From positions 1 to 36,527 of the forward strand of contig DAOTTX010000200.1 in NCBI GenBank assembly GCA_034437515.1: a stretch of DNA of 36,527 bases. The letters run 5' to 3'. Each line of letters begins with the position of its first letter. Within the stretch, counting starts at the first letter, position 1. Made by a program: the position numbers and the translations under genes. This document shows, piece by piece, positions 14,502-21,922 of this stretch. The notes under the pieces are model-generated. The model was not told the DNA's origin, made no database searches, and saw only the letters and a list, made by a program, of their open reading frames with translations. Source of the DNA: DAOTTX01 sp034437515. GTDB lineage: Bacteria > Chloroflexota > Anaerolineae > Aggregatilineales > Phototrophicaceae.

Positions 14502-16382
14502 ATGCCTGATAAAAGGCTTTTACTCATATGTCTGCTGCTCGTGGCTGTCCTATTCCCCAGCGCAGCACAAGACAATCTACTGACTGACCCTGGTTTTGAA
14601 GACACCAACATGAAGGGCGTGGTCTTCGATGAAGCCAGCGGCACGACCTTCAGCGTCAACGCGGCGTGGAACGGTTGGTACGCCACCTCCCCGCGTGAGC
14701 AGGAATGGCAGAACCGCATCCCCAACGGCACCGGGCGGAATAACGTGGGTGCAGGTTTCGTGCGCTCCGGTAATCGCTCGCAAGAACTCAGCCGAGGGCA
14801 GGCGACCTTCACTGCTGCTGTCTACCAGACGGTCAGTGTCGCCGAGGGGACAAACCTCATCGGCAGTGCCTATTACGTGATGGACCTGACCGCTGATGGC
14901 AACTCACAGGCGCGGGTCGGCATCGACCCGAACGGCGGCAACAACCCGCTGGATAGTGACGTCGTATGGTCAGGATGGGGCGGCAATCAACTGGCGACAA
15001 GTGGCTTTCGCCAGTTGACCGTCAACGCGACCTCGACCGGCCCGGCGGTGACGCTGTTCCTATACACGACGCAGAGCGTGCCCTCACAGCAGAACGGCAT
15101 CTTCTGGGATGACGCTTCACTGACGGTCGGCGGGGGTGGTTCCCCGGTGGAAGAGGGTGAGGACGGCGAAAGCGGTGAGGAAGCCGCGCCACCCCCCCCC
15201 CCACCACCACCGGCTGAAGTACCGCTGGTGGTGCCACAGGGCACCCAGGAAGACGGCTCCATTGTACATATCGTGCAGGCGGGTGATACCATCAACTCGA
15301 TTGCGGTGGCGTATGGTGTACGGGGATCATATTTGATCGAACTCAATAATATCCTGCAACCCGGCTTGATCCGCCAGGGACAGCCAATTTTGATCCAACC
15401 GCCGAGCGACGAAGCCCCGGCGGAAGAAGAAGATGTGCCTGAAGCCGAGGAAGACACCGTCGATGAATCCGAAACCGCCGCCGAACCACCAGCGGAAGAC
15501 CTCAGCACGGGCGGCACGCTGAACATCTTCGTGCGTGATGGCGGCACAGGTGTTTCGCTCGGCGCGGCGATCCGTGCGTTTTCCAGCATGGAAGACGACT
15601 CTACTGGTGACGCGGGCGGCCTTTCTAGCCCAACGACCGCCGATGAGCCAGATGTGACCGTCGATACCGGCGGCGCGGCAAGCGAAGATCCCGCCCCAGA
15701 GGTAGAAGAAGAAGCACCCGTAGCGACCGAAGAAGTCGCTGAGCCAGTCGTTGAGGAAGAACCAACGACAGACCAAGAAGTCACCGGGCCGGTCGTCGAA
15801 GCAGAGGAATCGGTTGAAACTGAAGAAGTCGCCGAAGAAGCACCACAGCCGACCGAGGTCGCTGCTGCCGCACCGGATCCGCTGGCGAATGTGGCCTCGC
15901 TGTGTGTGATGATCTACGCGGACGCCAACAACGACACCGCCCGCCAACCGGCAGAAGGCTCAGTCCCCGGCGGTATGATCAGCTTGCAGCGTGAAGGCGC
16001 GGAGGTCGACTCGTTCATCACCGACGACTCACCGAATATGAGTTGCTTTGAGAACCTCGAACCGGGTCAATATATCGTGGATGCGACCGCACCCGACGGC
16101 TTTACGCTGCTGCCATCCAGCCGCAGCCGCCCCAACCTCCCCGCCGGGCAGCAGGTGAACATCAGCTTTGCCGCCGTCGATAGCAGCACCGTGCCGGAAG
16201 CCGCCGCGCCGGAGGTGGTCACCGTGCCGGAAGACCCCGCCGCCGACCTGACCGCGCAGACGGTCGCTGAGGACGAGGACGAGGATAATCTGCTGCAATA
16301 CATCGGCTTAATCGTATTTGGCCTCGCCGGGCTGACGCTGGTCACCGGAGTGGTGGTCGCGCTGGCACTGCGCGGACGTTAG
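14502..16382 (+). CDS. Secreted surface protein: CBM-like domain, poly-Pro, LysM, acidic linker, SdrD_B-like domain, C-terminal TM anchor
   Basis: A 626-residue protein from ATG 14502, with AAGAGG at 14488-14493. It has a signal peptide (cut after SAAQ), then a CBM4/9-like beta domain beginning NLLTDPGFED, then a Gly/Glu linker and a poly-Pro run encoded by 11 consecutive C (15192-15202). A LysM domain follows at about residues 250-297 (IVHIVQAGDTINSIAVAYGV...GQPILIQP), which usually binds N-acetylglucosamine polymers. After a long Glu/Val/Ala-rich linker comes an SdrD_B/CNA-B-like domain (LCVMIYADANND...CFENLEPGQYIVDATAP), then a final TM (YIGLIVFGLAGLTLVTGVVVAL) with a short RGR tail. It is likely displayed on the cell surface by its TM. 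No sortase motif is seen. Confidence 0.8.
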   Translation: MPDKRLLLICLLLVAVLFPSAAQDNLLTDPGFEDTNMKGVVFDEASGTTFSVNAAWNGWYATSPREQEWQNRIPNGTGRNNVGAGFVRSGNRSQELSRGQATFTAAVYQTVSVAEGTNLIGSAYYVMDLTADGNSQARVGIDPNGGNNPLDSDVVWSGWGGNQLATSGFRQLTVNATSTGPAVTLFLYTTQSVPSQQNGIFWDDASLTVGGGGSPVEEGEDGESGEEAAPPPPPPPPAEVPLVVPQGTQEDGSIVHIVQAGDTINSIAVAYGVRGSYLIELNNILQPGLIRQGQPILIQPPSDEAPAEEEDVPEAEEDTVDESETAAEPPAEDLSTGGTLNIFVRDGGTGVSLGAAIRAFSSMEDDSTGDAGGLSSPTTADEPDVTVDTGGAASEDPAPEVEEEAPVATEEVAEPVVEEEPTTDQEVTGPVVEAEESVETEEVAEEAPQPTEVAAAAPDPLANVASLCVMIYADANNDTARQPAEGSVPGGMISLQREGAEVDSFITDDSPNMSCFENLEPGQYIVDATAPDGFTLLPSSRSRPNLPAGQQVNISFAAVDSSTVPEAAAPEVVTVPEDPAADLTAQTVAEDEDEDNLLQYIGLIVFGLAGLTLVTGVVVALALRGR

Positions 16383-16391
16383 GAGTTCATA

Positions 16392-17039
16392 ATGCTGCGA
16401 GTAACCCTCGGCGTATTGCTGCTTTCCCTGGTCGCGTTCGGCACGGCAGCGCAGACGGATAACGGACGCTTCTGCGTGCGTGTGTTTGAAGATCGCAACA
16501 GGAACCTGGTGCAGGATGCCGGTGAACCACCGGTAACGCAAAACGTGGGCGCAAATCTGCGCCCGCGTGGTGAGGATGTCATCCTCGCAAGCACGTTGAT
16601 GCAGAACGCCGCCGATGCACGTGCCGGGCAAATCTGCTTTGAGAACCTCGCGTTGGGGTTGTACGAGATCGAGTTAGCCAGCGCGGCCTATGCCATCCCT
16701 GCCGGGGACGATACCGTGTTCACCCCGCTGACGGAAACCCAGCCGGTGATTATCCTATCGTATGGGGTGCCACCGCAGGCGGTCGCCGAACCGGTGTTGG
16801 TAGAGGAATCGGTAGATCGCGAAGCGGTGTTAGAACGGTCGTTGATCTCCGGCGCGGGGGCGCTCATCGCCATGTCGTTGACCGCGTTCCTCGGCCTGTT
16901 GATTTACGTGATCTTCCTACGGGGTCGTTCGCGCCGCCCACCGCCCCCGCCGATGAATTATCCAAGTGCGGCGGACACCGGGCCGATGCGTGCGGCGTCG
17001 GATGACTTCGACTACAACTCACCGCCGACCCGCCAGTAG
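16392..17039 (+). CDS. Smaller surface protein with SdrD_B-like domain and TM anchor
   Basis: A 215-residue protein from ATG 16392; AGGAG at 16381-16385 overlaps the previous stop, so it is in the same operon. A signal peptide (cut after GTAAQ) is followed by a domain FCVRVFEDRNRNLVQDAGEP...ICFENLALGLYEIELASA that resembles the C-terminal domain of the preceding protein (FENLxxGxY, paired Cys), so the two are likely related by duplication. A TM follows at about residues 152-174 (LISGAGALIAMSLTAFLGLLI), then a Pro-rich cytoplasmic tail (RRPPPPPMNYP). Function is unknown; a surface complex with its neighbour is inferred. Confidence 0.75.
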   Translation: MLRVTLGVLLLSLVAFGTAAQTDNGRFCVRVFEDRNRNLVQDAGEPPVTQNVGANLRPRGEDVILASTLMQNAADARAGQICFENLALGLYEIELASAAYAIPAGDDTVFTPLTETQPVIILSYGVPPQAVAEPVLVEESVDREAVLERSLISGAGALIAMSLTAFLGLLIYVIFLRGRSRRPPPPPMNYPSAADTGPMRAASDDFDYNSPPTRQ

Positions 17040-17044
17040 GCGTG

Positions 17045-17620
17045 CTACGACTTTGAGCGATCCCGTGCGCGTTTGAGGGTGTTAGCGATGCCCTTCAGAT
17101 AACCGATGATGCGGTTGACCTCACCTTTGGTCAGCATGATGTCGTCCTCGTCATCATCGTCATCAGTTACCGCCCGCTTAGGAACCGTGTTCTTATCTTC
17201 GAACACACCGATCTCGCGCATCCGTGACATAAATTCGCTCGAGACCTCATGCGCGACGACGGTGTCCTCGTCGTCGTCGTTTTCATCGGCGGCTTCTTCC
17301 TGCACGGGGACGAAATCCAGATGAATGGTATTCAACCAGCCGACCTGCTGCTCGACTTTGGCGGCGATCCACACACCATAGCGAACTTGTTGGATAATTT
17401 CGATACAATCCCCGACGTAAACGGTCAGCAGCGGATGATTAGCTTTCAAGCGTGGTAAGCTGCATAGCTCTGCTGAATGCCGTGACCGCTCGTTGACGAT
17501 CATGGGTTGCCAGCGACGGTCATGGATGCGCGGCAAGGGCGGGTAACCGGGCTGTGTCTCTTCAATTGCGCTGCGGTCGTAGCGTTGAGTCATTAGTATC
17601 ACATTTTTGTAAGCTGTCAT
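17045..17620 (-). CDS. Acidic protein with an SH3b-like segment
   Basis: A 191-residue cytoplasmic protein. Residues 66-104 (TVYVGDCIEIIQQVRYGVWIAAKVEQQ...GWLN) look like a bacterial SH3-like beta barrel. Two acidic runs (DENDDDEDT and DDDDDEDD) flank a middle segment, and the end is a basic helix (LKGIANTLKRARDRSKS). No family is recognised. The ATG at 17620 lies 8 bases after a -10-like TATACT on this strand, so the mRNA may be leaderless; ATG 17593 (MTQRYD) is the alternative. It is convergent with the surface operon, 5 bases apart. Confidence 0.65.
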   Translation of the reverse strand: MTAYKNVILMTQRYDRSAIEETQPGYPPLPRIHDRRWQPMIVNERSRHSAELCSLPRLKANHPLLTVYVGDCIEIIQQVRYGVWIAAKVEQQVGWLNTIHLDFVPVQEEAADENDDDEDTVVAHEVSSEFMSRMREIGVFEDKNTVPKRAVTDDDDDEDDIMLTKGEVNRIIGYLKGIANTLKRARDRSKS

Positions 17621-17621
17621 T

Positions 17622-17638
17622 CGCTTATAGTATAAGCG
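17622..17638 (-). promoter_or_regulatory. Perfect palindrome over the -10 box of the acidic SH3b-like gene
   Basis: CGCTTATA-G-TATAAGCG is a perfect 17-base palindrome. On the minus strand its centre contains TATACT, which would act as a -10 box with transcription starting close to the ATG at 17620. A bound regulator would block the promoter. No clear -35 is seen. Confidence 0.4.
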
Positions 17639-17694
17639 TGAATGAAGCTCGTGTGTCTAATCTCAATAGAAAATTTACATAATCTTCAAAATCT

Positions 17695-19479
17695 TTATGA
17701 TTCCACCGACAAAACCCCAATCGGATAGCGTCCGTCGTCGTCGTCGCGGTCGGGGTCACGCAGCAGATCGGGTGTGCCGGTGGGGTACAAACCGGCGAGC
17801 AGTGTATACGCACCGGCGGGCAGGTCGGGCAGCGCGACCGGATCCCGATAGAGTGTGCCCGGCGTCCACATCCGTGTGGAGACGAGCGCCCCGGCGATGG
17901 CGTGATCCAACGTGGCGACCGGGGGCGCATCCGGCGTGGCTTCGATGTGCAGCAAGGCGCTGTGGTCGGTTGTGGTCTGTGTGAGGGCTTCCCAGTAGAG
18001 CAACAGCGTTTCATCGCCGAGCAGGGTATAACCACGCAGCACTGCGACCTCACCAAAGCGTAACTCAAGCGGCACGGCGATCTCACGCGGATTGACCGTC
18101 CACGGGCGGAACTGCGTCACGCCGGGCCAGTCATCACCGGGGATGGCCTGTGCATTGACCTGGAGATACTGCCCGACATCGCCAGTACGCGCCCCCGCCA
18201 GTAGATAGATGGCCTGATACTCCGCCAACACAGCAGGCACATAACGTGAGGGCGCGGGGTCGTCTTCGGGGATGAACAGCACACGGTCGGCGTCACCGTA
18301 GTATTCGAGCGCGGGGTCAATCGAATCGGAGATGAGCAGGTCATCCGCGCCCAGGCGATCATCGAGATAGCCCGTCAACCCGCGCCAGTCCGCCGCTTTC
18401 GGTGTGTCACTCAGGAAATAATCACCGACTTCGACCAGCGAAATCATCACCAGCACCCCGATAACGCCACCGGCAAGCGTCCGGCGGGCTGGCATCCGCT
18501 CACCCAGTCGCACCGCGACCGCCTCGACCGTCACCACGAGCGCCAGCAGCAGCACAGGCGTGACCGCGATCACATAACGCGGCAGGAACAGTGCCGCCTG
18601 TGTCGATGCGACCGTGAGCAGCAACACAGGAACGATCATCCACGCCAGCAGGAACACACGCCGCCGGGCGAACGTCCACACGCCGAGCAGCAGCCCGCCG
18701 AAGACCACACCACCCGCCAGCACAGGCCATGTATTTTCACCAAACAACAACGTCGGGACGAAATCACTGAACAGGTCACCCAGCGCCGCCGAGGTCGCCG
18801 TGCCTTCGTAGCCGCGCACAAACGTGACCACGTAAGTCTGAGCAGCTAATGGGATAAGCAGCACACCCATGAGCGCCCAGGCCATGATCGCCTGTCGCAG
18901 ACGATCCCCACGTCGCAGACTGAGCGCGTATATCCCCTGCGCGGCGACCCAGAACAATTCGATATAGTAGACATACACGGTCACGGTTTGCAGCAGCACA
19001 TAGATCAGCCAATCACCACGTCGCCCGCGTTCTATGGCGCGTAGAAACAACAGCATGTTCAATACGGTCAACAACGTGAGCGGCCCATATTGACGGGCGT
19101 CCTGTGCATGCCAGATGAAAAACGGATTGACCGCCCACAGCACGCCCACCAGCAACGCGAGCCGGGTGTTTCGCTGGGTGCGGTAGGCCAGCGCGACCAT
19201 CACCCCCAATCCGCCGATGTTCATCAGCAGGGAGAGATAACGCAATGCGAACTCGCTGCTGCCGGTGACCACGCTCCACGCCCAGTACAACACCAGCGAG
19301 CCGGGATTCGGTTCGTACTCGATGAGTGCCAGCCAGGGGGACGAGAACGGTGTCTGCGTCCAGTGGATGGCGGTGTAGGCTTCGTCACCACGCAGAGGCA
19401 CGGCATCCAGGTGATAGAGACGCAGCGCATACGCCACCAGCACAATTATGACGAGAAAAAGAATCGTGTGATTTCGCAT
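17695..19479 (-). CDS. GT39 / ArnT-PMT-like membrane glycosyltransferase with a soluble C-terminal domain
   Basis: A 594-residue protein from ATG 19479 with GGAGG at 19484-19488 (an upstream in-frame start at 19500 is less likely). About ten TM segments occupy residues 1-350. The first outer loop carries RGDEAYTAIHW, whose Asp-Glu is the usual catalytic pair of GT-C transferases using polyprenyl-phosphate sugars. WHAQDARQYGPLTLL is the second typical motif. A soluble part of about 240 residues follows the last TM, ending in a beta-rich domain (LRGYTLLGDETLLLYWEA..., GAYTLLAGLYPTGT). It probably transfers a sugar to lipid or protein outside the membrane; the acceptor is unknown. Confidence 0.85.
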   Translation of the reverse strand: MRNHTILFLVIIVLVAYALRLYHLDAVPLRGDEAYTAIHWTQTPFSSPWLALIEYEPNPGSLVLYWAWSVVTGSSEFALRYLSLLMNIGGLGVMVALAYRTQRNTRLALLVGVLWAVNPFFIWHAQDARQYGPLTLLTVLNMLLFLRAIERGRRGDWLIYVLLQTVTVYVYYIELFWVAAQGIYALSLRRGDRLRQAIMAWALMGVLLIPLAAQTYVVTFVRGYEGTATSAALGDLFSDFVPTLLFGENTWPVLAGGVVFGGLLLGVWTFARRRVFLLAWMIVPVLLLTVASTQAALFLPRYVIAVTPVLLLALVVTVEAVAVRLGERMPARRTLAGGVIGVLVMISLVEVGDYFLSDTPKAADWRGLTGYLDDRLGADDLLISDSIDPALEYYGDADRVLFIPEDDPAPSRYVPAVLAEYQAIYLLAGARTGDVGQYLQVNAQAIPGDDWPGVTQFRPWTVNPREIAVPLELRFGEVAVLRGYTLLGDETLLLYWEALTQTTTDHSALLHIEATPDAPPVATLDHAIAGALVSTRMWTPGTLYRDPVALPDLPAGAYTLLAGLYPTGTPDLLRDPDRDDDDGRYPIGVLSVES

Positions 19480-19543
19480 GATACCTCCGCAAAAGCACAT
19501 GGTAACGGCAAGCGGTGTGGTTGTGCAGTCTGATTTTTTAACG

Positions 19544-19570
19544 TTGCCAGAACAAATAATCTGCTACAAT
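19544..19570 (+). promoter_or_regulatory. Candidate promoter of the DUF1801 gene
   Basis: TACAAT (19565-19570) with TTGCCA (19544-19549), spacer 15 bp (short). It lies 33 bp ahead of ATG 19603. Confidence 0.3.
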
Positions 19571-19602
19571 GAAAGTATCACAAACTGAAGAGGAGCACCA
19601 CC

Positions 19603-19959
19603 ATGAACGAGATGGTTGAGCGTTACTTCGGCAACTTGAAGAACCCCAAGCAACAAGATGACCTCATGCGGCTAAGACATTTTCTGCTCGAACAACTCCC
19701 CGATGTGACCGAGCAGTTACAATATGGGATGCCGCATTACTTCGTCGCGGATGAATCGGTCTGCGGGATCGCCTCACAGAAAAATTACATGAGTCTGTAC
19801 ATGGATATGGACGTGGTGGAGGCACACCGGGACGACCTCGGCGGCCTCAACTGCGGTAAGAGTTGCATCCGCTTCACCAAGTTTGACAAGCTGCCGCTGC
19901 ACACCATCGCCGCCATCCTGCGGGATACGGTCGATAAGCGTTTCAACACGACGGTATAG
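19603..19959 (+). CDS. DUF1801 domain protein
   Basis: A 118-residue protein from ATG 19603 with a strong AAGAGGAG site. It has the DUF1801 (YdhG-like) layout: a helical start with LRHFLLEQLPDVTEQLQYGMPHYF, then strands with MSLYMD, GLNCGKSCIRFTKFDKLP and a final helix. Some relatives are linked to iron handling, but the family is mostly uncharacterised. No operon partner. The 322 bases after it (19960-20281) hold no gene; only a TATAAT box near their right end is visible. Confidence 0.85.
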   Translation: MNEMVERYFGNLKNPKQQDDLMRLRHFLLEQLPDVTEQLQYGMPHYFVADESVCGIASQKNYMSLYMDMDVVEAHRDDLGGLNCGKSCIRFTKFDKLPLHTIAAILRDTVDKRFNTTV

Positions 19960-20239
19960 TTCGTGTTGGAAGGATTGCGAGCAAGAGAATACTTTGCCGA
20001 CCATCTACTTCCGTGCGTCGGCTGAAAATCCGCGTTTGACGAAAACGGGTATCATCGCCACTCGAACGGCGGCAGAGCGTATTACCGCGCGTGTTTTGCG
20101 TTTCAATCGTATAGATCAAGGCATTGGTTGGATACGAATATCCGACTTGATGAATTTTTAGCTATGTATCCTGCCCGGTAGAACCCCATCAATGTCACGA
20201 TTTTAACAACGCTTTACGGTTCAGGGTGATAAGGTGGCC

Positions 20240-20245
20240 TATAAT
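20240..20245 (+). promoter_or_regulatory. -10 box ahead of the three-repeat secreted protein
   Basis: A perfect TATAAT lies 37 bp before ATG 20282. No -35 at good spacing is seen. Conservation in related genomes could show whether it is used. Confidence 0.35.
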
Positions 20246-20281
20246 CGACACAGTGTGTATGACGATCATAAGGAGCACCTA

Positions 20282-21394
20282 ATGCGTAAAACCACGCTAC
20301 CCACCCTGATGACGATGAGCGTCACGGCGTTGATCCTGGCGGTCTTGTTCTTAACCCGGCAAGGCGACTCCCCGGCCTGGGCGCAGCCGCCGCCCGTTGC
20401 CACCGAGGAAGTACCGGGCAATCCTAACCAGCCGCCCATCGGCAACAACCAGCCGCCCGGCTTCAACGACCAGCCGCCCCCCGGCGGTGAAGCCCCCCCC
20501 TTCGGGCAGCAGCCCACACCCGATCCCTTGCAACCGGAGATCACCCCACAGCCCGAAGTGACCGCCCAACCGGAGATCACACCGGAGCCGACCCCCGCCC
20601 CACCGACGCCAGCGGAGATTGCGCTAGAACTGGCGCTGAACGCTCGCAACGACATTGATCTGCTGGCGACGGCGGCACTCGGCACCGAGCGTCCCGAAGG
20701 ATGGACGGGCATCGCAGACCCGGCAAACTCCGAACTCGGCGTGCTCATCCGGCTTGACCTCGAACGGCTGGCGGAAGCCACCGCTGGCCGCCCGGCTGGC
20801 TGGTTCGGCATCGTGCCCAGCACGCCTTACGCGGTCGCCCGTGACCTGCGCCACGACATCGAACTACTGGCGGATGCCACGCTGGGGGCAGATCGCCCCA
20901 CCGGATGGATCGGCGGTGAACCGATTTTACGCTGTGACCGGGTGACACAGGCGACGATCAGCCTCTTAGAACTTAACGGCGTGTTCACACTGCAAATTGA
21001 CCCCAATGCGCCGGATTTCTGCCAGCAGGCCGCGCAGCAGGTCAGTGTGTTCATGGAGGTCAATTATCTGTCGAACCCCGTTGAGGGGGGCGGCTTGACC
21101 GTCCAGACCCCCGGCGGCAACCAAGCGGAGATCACCGAGGACTTCGCGGTCGCGTTCCTGGATCGCGGCGCGGGGCAGCGAGTCGGTGTGGTGCCGTTGG
21201 AAACCACGTTTGAGCCGGTCGCCCGTAGCTATGCGCAGTTCAGCGCGATGATGTTGATTCGTGGTGACGGCTTCGAAGTCTTTGTGGATTATCAGACCAC
21301 ATCGGTGGATCGAGACACATTCGACGACTTACCCGATGTGACCGCCGGAACGTACACGCCCTTCTGCGATGCGGATTGGTGTACGGCGGGTTAG
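20282..21394 (+). CDS. Secreted protein with Pro-rich linker and three internal repeats
   Basis: A 370-residue protein from ATG 20282 with AAGGAG at 20270-20275. A signal peptide (cut after AWAQ) is followed by a Pro/Gln/Glu-rich linker that includes a run of eight C (20493-20500). Then come three related units of about 35-38 residues: RNDIDLLATAALGTERPEGWTG, RLDLERLAEATAGRPAGWFG and RHDIELLADATLGADRPTGWIG. Each ends with RPxGWxG. The C-terminal half (about 250-370) is a beta-rich domain with paired Cys (CDRVTQ, FCQQAAQQ and a final FCDADWC). I know no name for the repeat. It probably works outside the cell. Confidence 0.7.
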   Translation: MRKTTLPTLMTMSVTALILAVLFLTRQGDSPAWAQPPPVATEEVPGNPNQPPIGNNQPPGFNDQPPPGGEAPPFGQQPTPDPLQPEITPQPEVTAQPEITPEPTPAPPTPAEIALELALNARNDIDLLATAALGTERPEGWTGIADPANSELGVLIRLDLERLAEATAGRPAGWFGIVPSTPYAVARDLRHDIELLADATLGADRPTGWIGGEPILRCDRVTQATISLLELNGVFTLQIDPNAPDFCQQAAQQVSVFMEVNYLSNPVEGGGLTVQTPGGNQAEITEDFAVAFLDRGAGQRVGVVPLETTFEPVARSYAQFSAMMLIRGDGFEVFVDYQTTSVDRDTFDDLPDVTAGTYTPFCDADWCTAG

Positions 21395-21410
21395 CAGTAG
21401 TGATACAATA

Positions 21411-21442
21411 GCTTTCGTAGGGACATTTACCCCTACGAAAGC
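21411..21442. terminator. Strong intergenic hairpin (possible terminator)
   Basis: GCTTTCGTAGGG (21411-21422) and CCCTACGAAAGC (21431-21442) pair perfectly over 12 bp with an 8-base loop. It lies 16 bases after the preceding stop but has no T tract, so it may instead be a repeat or an RNA-stabilising element. Confidence 0.4.
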
Positions 21443-21479
21443 GTTACTCCGATCATCCGCCAGTGTAAAGGCAACACCC

Positions 21480-21797
21480 ATGTCCGAACGTGACGATCAT
21501 CCGCGTAGTGTCGTCGTCCATGCCAACAATGCCATCACCCCGGCGACGCAAGCCCTCGCCAAACTCGCGCTGCCCGTTGCCGGCACCGCATCGCTGATCT
21601 GGGCGGGGAAGAAGCTAGTCGAAACTCTGCTCGACCGGCGTAAATCCGCTGAACCAGAAACGCAAATTGTCGAAGCAGAACCGGAACCCGCCCCCGCAAC
21701 GCTGATTTTGCAGCAGATCAACGTCTACCAGATTAACGTGCGGATCAACATCCGGCGCAGAGGCAACCCGGACGACTCTTATGGACAAACCCATTAG
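21480..21797 (+). CDS. Small hypothetical protein
   Basis: A 105-residue protein from ATG 21480 (AAAGG at 21468-21472). The middle LAKLALPVAGTASLIWAGKKLVETLL may form one membrane or amphipathic helix. A Glu/Pro-rich piece (VEAEPEPAPATLI) follows, then ILQQINVYQINVRINIRRR, which reads as an edge beta strand with a basic end. No family is recognised. Confidence is mainly from start, length and base composition. Confidence 0.5.
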   Translation: MSERDDHPRSVVVHANNAITPATQALAKLALPVAGTASLIWAGKKLVETLLDRRKSAEPETQIVEAEPEPAPATLILQQINVYQINVRINIRRRGNPDDSYGQTH

Positions 21798-21922
21798 AAT
21801 GGTCTGCATGTAGGGGCAGCAGGCCAGATTGCACTACGAATTACGACCGTTCTTTAATCGCCAATTTTCGCGGTTGGTGTTAAGATAATGGGCGGTTCCT
21901 ATAGCAACGAGATCTAACGACG

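Noticed and set aside
19883..20161. 92-codon frame overlapping the DUF1801 end and the following gap
   Set aside because: Wrong frame relative to DUF1801, no ribosome site, no recognisable sequence.
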